Assembly: GCA_012520615.1 (NCBI GenBank)
Contig: JAAYNX010000023.1
Location: 1 to 49,189, forward strand
Source: Clostridiaceae bacterium
GTDB lineage: Bacteria; Bacillota; Clostridia; DSM-8532
Direction: 5' to 3'
DNA: 49,189 bases
Both the position numbers and the translations under genes were made by a program. The notes beneath the pieces were generated by a model. That model was not told the DNA's origin. It was given only the letters and a program-made list of their open reading frames with translations, and did not search any database. Positions within the stretch are counted from its first letter, which is position 1. Every line of letters begins with the position of its first letter. Shown in pieces: positions 16,890 to 25,100 of this stretch.

Positions 16890-17354
16890 ATGGCTATTGA
16901 AATTGAGCGTAAATTTCTGGTTATAAATGATGATTATAAGAAGGGGATCAATGGAACCCATTATAAGCAGGGATATTTAGATACTAACCCACAATGCACG
17001 ATTCGGGTAAGAACAACAGGAAATCAGGGCTATCTTACTATAAAGGGCATCTCAATAGGTGCTGCTCGCACCGAATACGAATATCCCATTCCCTATGAAG
17101 ACGCCCAAGGGTTGTTCTCTTTATGTGAAAAGCCCTTAATTGAAAAGTACCGCTATCTGGTGCCATATGCAGGAAACACATGGGAAGTAGATGAGTTCTG
17201 CGGTGAAAACAAAGGACTTGTTATAGCTGAAATTGAACTAGAATATGAAGACCAGCCTTTTGAGCTTCCCCCGTGGGTAGGGGCGGAAGTAACCTCAGAT
17301 CCAAGGTATTACAATTCAAATCTCATACGTTTTCCGTTCAAGTCATGGCTATAG
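16890..17354 (+). CDS. CYTH domain protein (triphosphate tunnel metalloenzyme)
   Basis: This protein of 154 residues opens with AIEIERKFLV, which contains the ExExK motif of CYTH/triphosphate tunnel enzymes. Further tunnel residues follow in TIRVRTT, YLTIKG and EKYRY, EVDEF, and AEIELEYED. Family members hydrolyse inorganic triphosphate or thiamine triphosphate, or act as class IV adenylate cyclases; short stand-alone bacterial forms are most often triphosphatases. ATG 16890 is chosen because GAGGA lies upstream at fair spacing. It is monocistronic or weakly linked to the next gene, which has its own ribosome binding site about 120 bases downstream. Confidence 0.9.
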   Translation: MAIEIERKFLVINDDYKKGINGTHYKQGYLDTNPQCTIRVRTTGNQGYLTIKGISIGAARTEYEYPIPYEDAQGLFSLCEKPLIEKYRYLVPYAGNTWEVDEFCGENKGLVIAEIELEYEDQPFELPPWVGAEVTSDPRYYNSNLIRFPFKSWL

Positions 17355-17477
17355 GTAGCAGGGCGACTTTTCTCACCTTGTATTAACGGAATTTTTAAGC
17401 TAATAAAATATTAAAATGTCAGTCGGACGGGCACAAAATGCGCTTTCCACCAATAGAATGGTGGTGAGGTGGTATCA

Positions 17478-18155
17478 GTGAAGTGCGATTTTATTAAAAC
17501 TAAGACAATAAAGGACCGTTTATATCATAATAAGATATTAATGGTTAATGTAAAAATTGATTATCCTTATTTAGTTTCAAACTACAGCAGAAACTCAATG
17601 CGCTTTAACATGCATTATCGGGAAAAGGCACATAAAAATAACCGCTATGCTTCTACCAAGCTCTATCAGGCAGCTGTAAAACAATATAATGTATCCGTTG
17701 CACAAGGCTTCCCCTTTCACAGCTTTGAATTTGTAGAAGCTTTTGAGCCCACTTACTGCAAAAAAACTATAATAAGCTTATTTTATGATATTTATGAATT
17801 TACAGGAGGCGCTCACGGGAACACTGTCAGAAGCGGCAACACATGGGATATGAAAAGAGGTACTATACTAAGATTAGAATCATTGTTTGTAAATGACTAC
17901 AACTATAAGCCGGTAATGTTGAAATATATCGCCTCTGAAGCTAGGAGAAGACAAATAACCGGAATGGCACATTATTTTGACAACTTGGATGAGAACCTAA
18001 ACAAATATTTTGATTCAAAAAATTACTACCTGACAGACGAAGGCCTTGCGATTTTCTATCCCTTGTACACCATTGCACCATATTCCGAGGGTATTCAGGT
18101 CTTTATAATACCCTACCAAATGTTTGGCGATAATCTTAAATACGATTTGATTTAA
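17478..18155 (+). CDS. DUF4163/DUF3298 domain protein
   Basis: This 225-residue protein probably has an N-terminal DUF4163 part (about residues 18-95, VNVKIDYPYLV) and a C-terminal DUF3298 part (about 100-215, with the typical FTGGAHGNTVRSGNTWDMKRG and YSEGIQVFIIPY). These domains occur in secreted or anchored Firmicutes proteins, including the extracellular part of the anti-sigma factor RsiV. Here there is no signal peptide or membrane segment, which is unusual. The GTG at 17478 is preferred over the one at 17469 because GAGGTGG precedes it at proper spacing. A hairpin with GGTCAAA/TTTGACC follows the gene. Confidence 0.78.
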   Translation: MKCDFIKTKTIKDRLYHNKILMVNVKIDYPYLVSNYSRNSMRFNMHYREKAHKNNRYASTKLYQAAVKQYNVSVAQGFPFHSFEFVEAFEPTYCKKTIISLFYDIYEFTGGAHGNTVRSGNTWDMKRGTILRLESLFVNDYNYKPVMLKYIASEARRRQITGMAHYFDNLDENLNKYFDSKNYYLTDEGLAIFYPLYTIAPYSEGIQVFIIPYQMFGDNLKYDLI

Positions 18156-18215
18156 TCTTTGATAAAATTTTAGAAAATTATTTTGTAAAAGAGCAATCTC
18201 ACTTCTGTAAGGGGT

Positions 18216-18247
18216 GGTCAAACAGGCCATCCCTATTTGACCTTTTA
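18216..18247 (+). terminator. Likely terminator after DUF3298 gene
   Basis: GGTCAAA at 18216-18222 pairs with TTTGACC at 18236-18242, followed by TTTTAAG. It is about 60 bases after the gene. Confidence 0.6.
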
Positions 18248-18543
18248 AGAATATTCAAGGGTCATTGCTACCGCTCGCCTCACCGGGCGGAACCGTTGCT
18301 AAATGGAAGGATCCCACTGGTCGAAACATTAGCTGAAGTACTTAAAACTACAATTAGTATAAGATTTAAACAAAAAAGACTACCGCGTAAGCCGGAAGCC
18401 TTTATAAATAGTAGGATTATCGGATGGGCGGTGTATCCATCATCTCAGGTACTCTTTCGAGTGCGTCGGGAACCTTTTCCGACCTCAATAACCCTACCAA
18501 AACTAATATATACATTTACATACTAATAATACATCAATTGTTT
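18248..18543. other. Intergenic stretch with no recognised content
   Basis: A stretch of about 300 bases contains a short open frame (18296-18526) starting with TTG and lacking a ribosome binding site. The base composition here is more GC-rich around 18250-18300 and 18380-18480 than nearby, so it could be a decayed insertion, but nothing is recognisable. Confidence 0.4.
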
Positions 18544-18930
18544 TTATGCGTCAATATAAAATTTTTTAATTCTTCCACTATGTAGTCTACGAGCTAGTTT
18601 TGATTCTTGTATATCATGCATTGTTGAAACATATAGATATCCTCTATCTGTATTTAACTTTATACCAACTAATATATTTTTATCAAGTACTTTTATGAGT
18701 TCGATTGAATCCCCATTTTCATTGGGGTTAATCCCTACATAATCTGGATGCTCAATTATATCTGGAATATCATCAATGTGTTTTAAACAATTTAAATGTT
18801 TGTGGTTTATTAAATGGGATGGAAATCCTTTTGAACGGTATATTTTATCCAATGGTAGGTTCGTTCCAGCTATATCATTTAGTTGTTGATAAAATTCTCC
18901 AACCTCTATTAATTTATCAGAACTCGACAT
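18544..18930 (-). CDS. Putative PBECR-type nuclease/polyvalent-protein domain
   Basis: This 128-residue protein contains HPDYVGINPNENGDSIELI, a central LDKNILVGIKLN, and DRGYLYVSTMHDIQESKL-RRLHSGRIKKF. That pattern resembles the PBECR (phage Barnase-EndoU-ColicinE5/D-RelE-like) domains found in phage polyvalent proteins and small Firmicutes proteins, which are predicted RNases. Conserved polar residues (His in HPDY, Ser/Arg near the C-terminus) could be catalytic, but this is by analogy. It is a solitary gene with no visible partner antitoxin or phage genes. The ATG is at 18930, and the following sequence is AT-rich. I am moderately sure of the domain and unsure of activity. Confidence 0.55.
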   Translation of the reverse strand: MSSSDKLIEVGEFYQQLNDIAGTNLPLDKIYRSKGFPSHLINHKHLNCLKHIDDIPDIIEHPDYVGINPNENGDSIELIKVLDKNILVGIKLNTDRGYLYVSTMHDIQESKLARRLHSGRIKKFYIDA

Positions 18931-19200
18931 TTTTTGACCCCCAAAAGCACAAGACTATTTATATTATTAAATCATACTTTGTTGATTTATGGTACATATT
19001 GTAGTAAAATATTTTTGTAGCAAATTTTGAGATATTGTACTGCTGCATTAAAGAACCTTAGCTAACACTATTTTCACGCTTCGAGGTGTTCACGGAGTAT
19101 TAATTTATGATATCCAAAAAGAAAAAAGAATGTTTTAATTAGGCTGGTAAGTAACCTGTATACTGAAACACGCCAGATTGGATAATAAAGGAGCTTAAAA

Positions 19201-19773
19201 ATGATACTTGAAACTAAAAGACTTATCCTTCGTCCGTGGCAGGATGAGGATGTTGAAGAATTATATAAATACGCCAAAAATCCGCAGGTGGGACCCATTG
19301 CAGGTTGGCAAACACATACATCGGTGGAAAACAGCCTTGACATAATCCGCAATGTGCTGTCTGCGCCCGAGACTTATGCGGTTGTTCTTAAAGAAACCAA
19401 TAAGCCTGTCGGTAGCATAGGCATCATGTTCAAAGATAACAGTCACGCCCCGTTGACGGACACAGAAGTCGAAATTGGCTATTGGATTGGTGTTCCCTAT
19501 TGGGGGCAAGGTCTCATCCCAGAAGCAGTCCGGGAACTGCAACGTCGTTGCTTTGAGGATTTAGGTTGTACCGGTATCTGGTGCGGGTATTACGATGGAA
19601 ATACTAAATCTAAACGAGCGCAGGAAAAGTGCGGTTTTGTATATCATCATACGGAATCAGATATGCCCTGTCCACTTATGGGTGATATTCGCACTGAGCA
19701 TTTTACTTATTTAAGCAAGGGGGACTGGGAAAAGAGCGAAACCCCGATATCTACCGGACATAAAGAAACATAA
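19201..19773 (+). CDS. GNAT N-acetyltransferase (RimJ/RimL-like)
   Basis: This 190-residue GNAT-family enzyme transfers an acetyl group from acetyl-CoA to an amine. It begins with the RimJ/RimL-type [19 protein letters not shown] and has the acetyl-CoA pyrophosphate loop region [14 protein letters not shown], and the [15 protein letters not shown] block that marks strand 6. The acceptor could be a ribosomal protein N-terminus, another protein or an antibiotic-like amine; motifs do not decide. It is preceded by a GGAG-type ribosome binding site and is convergent with the ZIP transporter gene. Confidence 0.9.
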   Translation: MILETKRLILRPWQDEDVEELYKYAKNPQVGPIAGWQTHTSVENSLDIIRNVLSAPETYAVVLKETNKPVGSIGIMFKDNSHAPLTDTEVEIGYWIGVPYWGQGLIPEAVRELQRRCFEDLGCTGIWCGYYDGNTKSKRAQEKCGFVYHHTESDMPCPLMGDIRTEHFTYLSKGDWEKSETPISTGHKET

Positions 19774-19821
19774 TGGCAAGATAAAGCAGCCACAGGTAAA
19801 CTAATTCTTTCCTCATTTTGC

Positions 19822-20631
19822 TTATCCTAAAAGCAATAGACCTAGCCCCATTACAATCATACCGCATATCAATCCAAATATGGCCAAGTGATGCTCTCCA
19901 TACTCTCTTGCTGAGGGTAACAGCTCATCAAAGGAGATGAATACCATGATTCCTGCAATTAATGCGTATATTATGCCAAAAACAACATCGTTTAAGAAGG
20001 GAGACAAAATTAAAAATGCCAGGATAGCCCCTACAGGCTCCGCAAGTCCCGATAACAGGGACATATAAAACGCTTTCTTTTTATCGCCTGTGGCGCAATA
20101 TATTGGTATAGCCACCGAAATTCCTTCAGGTATATTATGTATAGCTACCGCAACTGCAATTGCGATACCCAAAGACAGCTCATTCATACCGGATACAAAG
20201 GTAGCTAGACCTTCCGGGAAATTGTGGATAGATATAACCAGCGCCGCCATCTTCCCCGTTTTTATAAGTTTTTGTGAATTCTGTCCAAAACCACAGACAT
20301 CAAGGTTTTCAACACTTTGGGGTTCATGTGGATTATCTTCTTCCGGAACAAGCTTATCAATAATTCCGATTAAAAAAATACCTGCAAAAAAAGCAAAAAA
20401 TGCTACCCAATCACCCTTCGAGGCACCATATGCTTTTTCCAAAAAACTCTTTGCTTCGGGTAATATTTCTATAAATGATACATAAATCATCACACCAGCT
20501 GAAAACCCTAGTGCGACTGATAATATCTTAGTATTAATTTTTTTGAAAAGAAGAAGTATTAAGCCTCCAATACCTGTTGAAAGCCCTGCGAAAATTGAAA
20601 GGCCAATGGCGGCAATAACATCATAATCCAT
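19822..20631 (-). CDS. zupT: ZIP family metal transporter (ZupT-like)
   Basis: This 269-residue transporter has eight hydrophobic membrane segments and the two ZIP metal-site helices: SIHNFPEGLATF near residue 138 and AIHNIPEGISVA near residue 170. A cytoplasmic loop rich in acidic residues, His and Cys lies between helices 3 and 4. ZIP proteins import Zn(2+) and other divalent metals. It is the last of three minus-strand genes behind prfA and the PHP gene, 28 bases after prfA. No zinc regulator or Zur box is seen next to it. Confidence 0.9.
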   Translation of the reverse strand: MDYDVIAAIGLSIFAGLSTGIGGLILLLFKKINTKILSVALGFSAGVMIYVSFIEILPEAKSFLEKAYGASKGDWVAFFAFFAGIFLIGIIDKLVPEEDNPHEPQSVENLDVCGFGQNSQKLIKTGKMAALVISIHNFPEGLATFVSGMNELSLGIAIAVAVAIHNIPEGISVAIPIYCATGDKKKAFYMSLLSGLAEPVGAILAFLILSPFLNDVVFGIIYALIAGIMVFISFDELLPSAREYGEHHLAIFGLICGMIVMGLGLLLLG

Positions 20632-20659
20632 CTTAAATCCCCCTGTTGGTCATATAAAA

Positions 20660-21736
20660 TCAAGCATCTTCACTATTTGTCAGCCTGTTGGCTTGATCTG
20701 TGGTTATTAACGCATCTATCAACTCATCCATGTCGCCGTTTATAAATTGCTCAATTTGATAAATAGTAAAGCCTATCCGATGATCAGTAACCCTTCTTTG
20801 CGGAAAATTATAAGTCCTTATTCTTTCACTTCTATCTCCTGTTCCTACCTGGCTTTTCCGGTTTTCAGCCAACTCAGAGTCATGTTTCTGCCTCTCAATT
20901 TCATAAAGTTTGGCTTTCAATACTCTCATGGCTTTCTCTCTGTTTTTGTGCTGGGAGCGTTGGTCTTGACAAGTAACTACTATTCCCGATGGAAGGTGAG
21001 TAATACGAATAGCAGAAGAAGTCTTGTTGACGTGCTGCCCTCCGGCACCTGATGCCCTGAATGTATCTACTTCAATATCATTTGGATTAATATCAACATC
21101 TCCAACATCATCTGCCTCAGGCAAAACGGCTACCGTTGCCGTAGAAGTGTGGATTCTGCCGCTAGACTCGGTTGTAGGTACCCGTTGTACCCGGTGTACG
21201 CCACTTTCAAACTTTAGCCTACTGTATGCACCCTTACCCTCAATTTCGAAAATGATTTCTTTGAATCCTCCGATTTCTGTTGGGTTAGAGTCAATAATGC
21301 TTACTTCCCATCCTCTGCTTTCGGCATAATGAGTATACATTCTATAAAGAACAGCCGCAAAGAGAGCCGCTTCATCTCCTCCGGCACCTCCACGTATTTC
21401 AACAATAACATCCTTGTCATCATTAGGATCCTTAGGCATAAGAAGAATCTTAAGCTCTCTTTCGGTTCGTTCTATGCCGTCCCTTGCATCGCTAATCTCC
21501 GCCTCGATCATTTCCTCTAGTTCCTTATCGGGCTTTTCCTCTAGCATTAACTCTGCTTCTTCCAATGCTTTTAGAAACTGCTTGTGTTCACGAAATTTAT
21601 CCACTATATCAGATAGCTCGGAATGCTCTTTCATAAGCTTCAGGTACTGTTCCTGATCATTTACTACTGACGGATCTGCCAGTCTCATATTTAATTCTTC
21701 AAAACGGTTTTCTATGGCTTCAAGTCTTTCAAACAT
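20660..21736 (-). CDS. prfA: Peptide chain release factor 1
   Basis: RF1 releases finished proteins at UAA and UAG codons. The 358-residue frame has the family length, the catalytic GGQ in [10 protein letters not shown] that acts in the peptidyl-transferase centre, and the codon-reading PxT motif (PTT in [13 protein letters not shown]), which distinguishes RF1 from RF2. The start ATG directly precedes MFERLEAI. The gene follows the PHP hydrolase gene by six bases and is probably cotranscribed with it. In many Firmicutes prfA lies next to a prmC methyltransferase gene; none is visible here. Confidence 0.97.
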   Translation of the reverse strand: MFERLEAIENRFEELNMRLADPSVVNDQEQYLKLMKEHSELSDIVDKFREHKQFLKALEEAELMLEEKPDKELEEMIEAEISDARDGIERTERELKILLMPKDPNDDKDVIVEIRGGAGGDEAALFAAVLYRMYTHYAESRGWEVSIIDSNPTEIGGFKEIIFEIEGKGAYSRLKFESGVHRVQRVPTTESSGRIHTSTATVAVLPEADDVGDVDINPNDIEVDTFRASGAGGQHVNKTSSAIRITHLPSGIVVTCQDQRSQHKNREKAMRVLKAKLYEIERQKHDSELAENRKSQVGTGDRSERIRTYNFPQRRVTDHRIGFTIYQIEQFINGDMDELIDALITTDQANRLTNSEDA

Positions 21737-21742
21737 GCAGTT

Positions 21743-22459
21743 TTACCTTCTCCTTATTTTGAGCCTTTGCTTAAGCTTACTCAGATTTGCGTTGGCAATC
21801 AGTTCTTTTGGATAGCCGAGTTTTCTTACAAGTTCCTGTGCTTCGTCTGTTTCACCTATATCCTCATAAAAATGGGCATCGCTGTTTAAGATAATATAAA
21901 TCTTATATTTTTCGCATTCTTCCAAAAGTTTTTCATAGTTCTCATTAGCATTCAATCTAAAAGATGTGGGTTTTAATGATGAATTATTAACCTCAATCAT
22001 AACCCCACTGTCAGCAGCAGCCTTAGCCAATTCTTTGTAGTCAAGTTCAACCCGTGAATCGTCCGGGTGACCGATAATATTGACATAACGATTTTCTAAA
22101 CTCTTTATGACAGCTTGAGTGTTTTCCTTAATCGAAGATGGCTTCAGACATGAGCTATGGAAGCTGGAAATCACTATATCCATTTCAAAGCGCAAATCTT
22201 TTGCATCTGTTTCACCGTCATATCCAATAATATTTGCTTCAATACCTTTATACAACTCAACCCCATGCAAAACATCGGGCAATATCCTTAGATTATCAAA
22301 AAAGTATTCATGAGGGCCTCCAGGCATTGCGGGGCCGTGTTCAGTCATACCTATTAGTTCTAAGCCCTTCTCCGATGCTTCCATAGCATATTCATTTATG
22401 GTACTGTAAGCATGTCCAGCGTCAACCGTGTGGAAATGACAGTCCGCTACAAGTTTCAT
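21743..22459 (-). CDS. PHP domain metal-dependent hydrolase (YcdX-like)
   Basis: This 238-residue PHP domain protein resembles the YcdX family of zinc-dependent phosphatases. The metal ligands follow the PHP order: DCHFHTVDAGHA (motif I), MTEHGPAMPGGPH (motif II), Glu in EANIIG, SSFHS, GHPDDSRV and NSDAHF. It probably hydrolyses a phosphoester; the substrate is unknown. It begins the short operon upstream of prfA on the same strand. The long region upstream (22460-22645) shows only AT-rich sequence and a small GC-rich remnant. Confidence 0.88.
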   Translation of the reverse strand: MKLVADCHFHTVDAGHAYSTINEYAMEASEKGLELIGMTEHGPAMPGGPHEYFFDNLRILPDVLHGVELYKGIEANIIGYDGETDAKDLRFEMDIVISSFHSSCLKPSSIKENTQAVIKSLENRYVNIIGHPDDSRVELDYKELAKAAADSGVMIEVNNSSLKPTSFRLNANENYEKLLEECEKYKIYIILNSDAHFYEDIGETDEAQELVRKLGYPKELIANANLSKLKQRLKIRRR

Positions 22460-22645
22460 CTATTCACATCCTCTATATATTTTTGTTTAGTACAAACAAC
22501 ACTACAATTATACATAATGACCGTTAAAATTAAAACTATAATAGGGTGTATTTTGCTTTATACTTTATTTCATTGAATAATATACCCGGATTTTTTGCTG
22601 TCATAACTAAGCGGCGTGACTGCTGTCGCTTCGCTCTACAAGAAG

Positions 22646-22674
22646 AGGCCATAGATATCAAGTATCTATGGCCT
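22646..22674 (-). terminator. 12-bp perfect hairpin downstream of hsp20
   Basis: AGGCCATAGATA and TATCTATGGCCT form a 12-bp perfect stem with a five-base loop, 24 bases after the hsp20 stop. Only a few T follow, so it is a likely but weak terminator or a 3' stabiliser. Confidence 0.65.
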
Positions 22675-22697
22675 AAATAAGGAAGGATATATCAATC

Positions 22698-23147
22698 TTA
22701 TTCTATATTAATTTTTCTTGTTTTCTTTTCCCCTTCAGCCTTCGGTAGGTTAATAGTAAGAATACCATCCTTATAAGAAGCTTTCACGTCTTCATTTTTA
22801 ATATTGTGAACATTAAAGCTTCGTCTGTAAGATCCTCTTTGCCGTTCCCTATAAATGTAGCCATCGTTCTCTTCATTTTTTTCTGTCTTAGTATCGACAC
22901 CAAGTGTTAAAACATCATCATGCAGGTCGATTATAATATCTTCTTTGTTAACGCCTGGGAGCTCTGCCTCAACAATATATTCTTTTTCTGTCTCCTTTAC
23001 ATCAGCTCTGATAGGTGTTGTCATTGCAGATACTCGTGTAAAAAAAGGATCTCTAAAGAAATCATCAAAAAATCTGTCAATACCAAACCAATCGTCTTTT
23101 CTTGTTATGTCACCATTCTTTCTTGAATAAGGGATAAGATTAAACAT
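22698..23147 (-). CDS. hsp20: Hsp20/alpha-crystallin small heat shock protein
   Basis: This protein of 149 residues is an ATP-independent holdase chaperone. The alpha-crystallin domain spans about residues 45-140, with EKEYIVEAELPGVNKEDI and the family-typical GILTINLPKAE near the end; a short C-terminal RKINIE carries an IxI-like oligomerisation motif (INIE). The N-terminal MFNLIPYSRKN and DWFGIDRFFDDFF match clostridial Hsp18/Hsp20. ATG 23147 follows GGAGGTG. The promoter is flanked by two CtsR operators, so heat and protein-damage control by CtsR is strongly suggested even though ctsR is not in the window. Confidence 0.95.
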   Translation of the reverse strand: MFNLIPYSRKNGDITRKDDWFGIDRFFDDFFRDPFFTRVSAMTTPIRADVKETEKEYIVEAELPGVNKEDIIIDLHDDVLTLGVDTKTEKNEENDGYIYRERQRGSYRRSFNVHNIKNEDVKASYKDGILTINLPKAEGEKKTRKINIE

Positions 23148-23184
23148 AAAAAAACACCTCCAATTAATTAACACACTTTATTAA

Positions 23185-23201
23185 TTTGACTTTCTTTGAC
23201 C
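23185..23201 (-). promoter_or_regulatory. CtsR operator, promoter-proximal copy
   Basis: On the minus strand this reads GGTCAAAGAAAGTCAAA, an exact direct heptad repeat of the CtsR type (RGTCAAANANRGTCAAA). It lies just downstream of the hsp20 -10 box and upstream of its ribosome binding site, where a repressor would block RNA polymerase. Confidence 0.92.
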
Positions 23202-23209
23202 TTAGCTAT

Positions 23210-23238
23210 ATTTTACATTGATTATTCTAATCCATCAA
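23210..23238 (-). promoter_or_regulatory. hsp20 promoter
   Basis: Minus strand TTGATG (23238-23233), 17-base spacer, TAAAAT (23215-23210). It is placed between the two CtsR boxes. Confidence 0.8.
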
Positions 23239-23245
23239 GTTTGAT

Positions 23246-23262
23246 TTTGACTTTCTTTGACC
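23246..23262 (-). promoter_or_regulatory. CtsR operator, distal copy
   Basis: The same 17-base heptad repeat as at 23185-23201, identical in sequence, 61 bases further upstream and just outside the -35 box. Confidence 0.92.
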
Positions 23263-23357
23263 TTTGTTTGTGCTATTTTTTTATTTTCCCTAATACTTTC
23301 TTTAATTATCTCCTGTTTTCACAGTTTTTTACCTTTTTTTGTTTTTCGATTTAAAAC

Positions 23358-24923
23358 TTATAGTATTATATTACTATTTATTATATTGCCTTTTCCCGTC
23401 CAGCGTTTTAAATCCTCTTTTTTTATTATTCTCATAATTAGAAATACTATTATCATTGATGTTATGGTAATAAATACGCCCCATATCAGGCTGAGTCTCT
23501 GTGGTATCCCGGCAAAAACGGGCAGTTGTTTTAGCAACAGCGCTATAATTGAGCCGGCCAAAGAGGCTGATAGAGGTCTCAAAATCCATTCCCCCATATC
23601 AATAGATATGCCGGTAAGCTTGGAGATGGTTCTGAAATTTAAAATTATAGTAAATATACTTCCCGCAATGACAGCATAAATATAAGCGCCTACCCCCCAA
23701 ATCGGCATAAAGAACCACATGGCTACAATCCGGACTATACTTCCCATTAAGGTGTTAACGAGCATAGCTCGCTCCTTTGCAAGGCCGTTTAAGATTCCCA
23801 GCATAGTTTGCTGCAAGTACAGAAATACACCTGTATACGAAAGCAAATGTAGAATTCCACCGACGTTCTGTCCGGGGTATACAAGCTCAGCTAGTTCATT
23901 ACTACACGATGCAAAAAACGATGTGAAGAATAAGCCCATTATAATAGTTAATTTAATAGACTGGGCTATTTGTCTGTTTGCCACATTATATCTTCTTGCA
24001 GCAACCGAGCTTGCAATAGCTGGTACTAATGCGGTTGCCAGTGACATTGGCAGCATGGAAGGAAAGAATACTAACGGGGATGCCATACCATTTAATCTGC
24101 CAAACTCTTCTAAACTTTCCTGGAAGTTAAGACCATAATGTATAAGTCTCTGTGGTATAAGAAGGCTTTCAACGGTTCCTATCGTTGACAACAGAAGTCG
24201 GTTTGCTGAAATTGGAAGAGCTGTTCTGGTCACTTTTTTAATACATCTAATAGTGCTTTCACATTCATTTCGTTGCTTTCTCTTTGTCTTGTTTTTTGAA
24301 ACTGAAAACAAAACATACACAACCAAGACATTAGCGCATTCACCTATAAGCATGGCCAAAACGGCTAATAGGCACATGCTTTCTACACCTTTGCCTTTAA
24401 AACTGCCATAAAAAATTAATACAAACGAAAGCTTAACTATTTGTTCAAAAATCTGGCCAATAGAATTAGGCAGCATCTCCTGCTTTCCGTAAAAGTAACC
24501 TTTATATGCCGAAACTGCTGCTATGGGAGGTACAAGAACCAGAATCCAAAACAGTGACTGCTTCGTTCTTGTATCGCCTGTTGTTACCAGAACTAATGTA
24601 TCTAAATTAAATAGTAGAATTCCACATATAATAATTCCCGCACCAAGAACGAGGCCGGATGATAATGATGCTATTTTAATTCCGGTGCGACTTAAGCCTT
24701 TTGCGCTTTCTTCGGCTACAAATCTTGAAACTGCAACAGAAATACCCGCTGATAGCACAAGAACCAAAAGGGAGTAAATCGGTGTCATAAGCTGATACAG
24801 TCCTAACCCCTCAGTTCCTATACTGTTTGCGATAAATACCCGATAGGCAAACCCGATTGCTTTAACTATAAATCCTGTGGCCGTTAGAATAGCAGCATTG
24901 TACTTAAGTGATTTACGAGCCAT
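23358..24923 (-). CDS. MATE/MOP-type flippase, SpoVB-like
   Basis: This 521-residue protein has about fourteen hydrophobic membrane segments and belongs to the polysaccharide biosynthesis branch of the MOP exporter superfamily (SpoVB, YtgP and MurJ-like proteins). The N-terminal block SLKYNAAILTATGFIVKAIG and the following GLYQLMTPIYSLLVLVLSAG are typical of SpoVB. Such proteins flip lipid-linked precursors, for example lipid II during spore cortex or cell-wall synthesis. Several paralogs usually exist in clostridia, so a specific name is not given. It has no operon partner; the neighbour hsp20 has its own promoter. Confidence 0.88.
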   Translation of the reverse strand: MARKSLKYNAAILTATGFIVKAIGFAYRVFIANSIGTEGLGLYQLMTPIYSLLVLVLSAGISVAVSRFVAEESAKGLSRTGIKIASLSSGLVLGAGIIICGILLFNLDTLVLVTTGDTRTKQSLFWILVLVPPIAAVSAYKGYFYGKQEMLPNSIGQIFEQIVKLSFVLIFYGSFKGKGVESMCLLAVLAMLIGECANVLVVYVLFSVSKNKTKRKQRNECESTIRCIKKVTRTALPISANRLLLSTIGTVESLLIPQRLIHYGLNFQESLEEFGRLNGMASPLVFFPSMLPMSLATALVPAIASSVAARRYNVANRQIAQSIKLTIIMGLFFTSFFASCSNELAELVYPGQNVGGILHLLSYTGVFLYLQQTMLGILNGLAKERAMLVNTLMGSIVRIVAMWFFMPIWGVGAYIYAVIAGSIFTIILNFRTISKLTGISIDMGEWILRPLSASLAGSIIALLLKQLPVFAGIPQRLSLIWGVFITITSMIIVFLIMRIIKKEDLKRWTGKGNIINSNIIL

Positions 24924-25100
24924 TTATATTCTCCCAGCTCATTTGTCTGTGTCTTTTCATACTATGTTGAATATAATATGATTATGAGTTATAGGGTATA
25001 TATTCATTTCCAGATATATTTTGTTAATATTATCCTTTATTCGGAATTCGCTATGTGCTAAAATATTCCTATATATTAAAAAATTTCGGAGGAAATAATC

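Noticed and set aside
18296-18526. 76-codon open frame after the DUF3298 gene
   Set aside because: It starts with TTG, has no ribosome binding site and no recognisable family pattern; more likely decayed or non-coding DNA.
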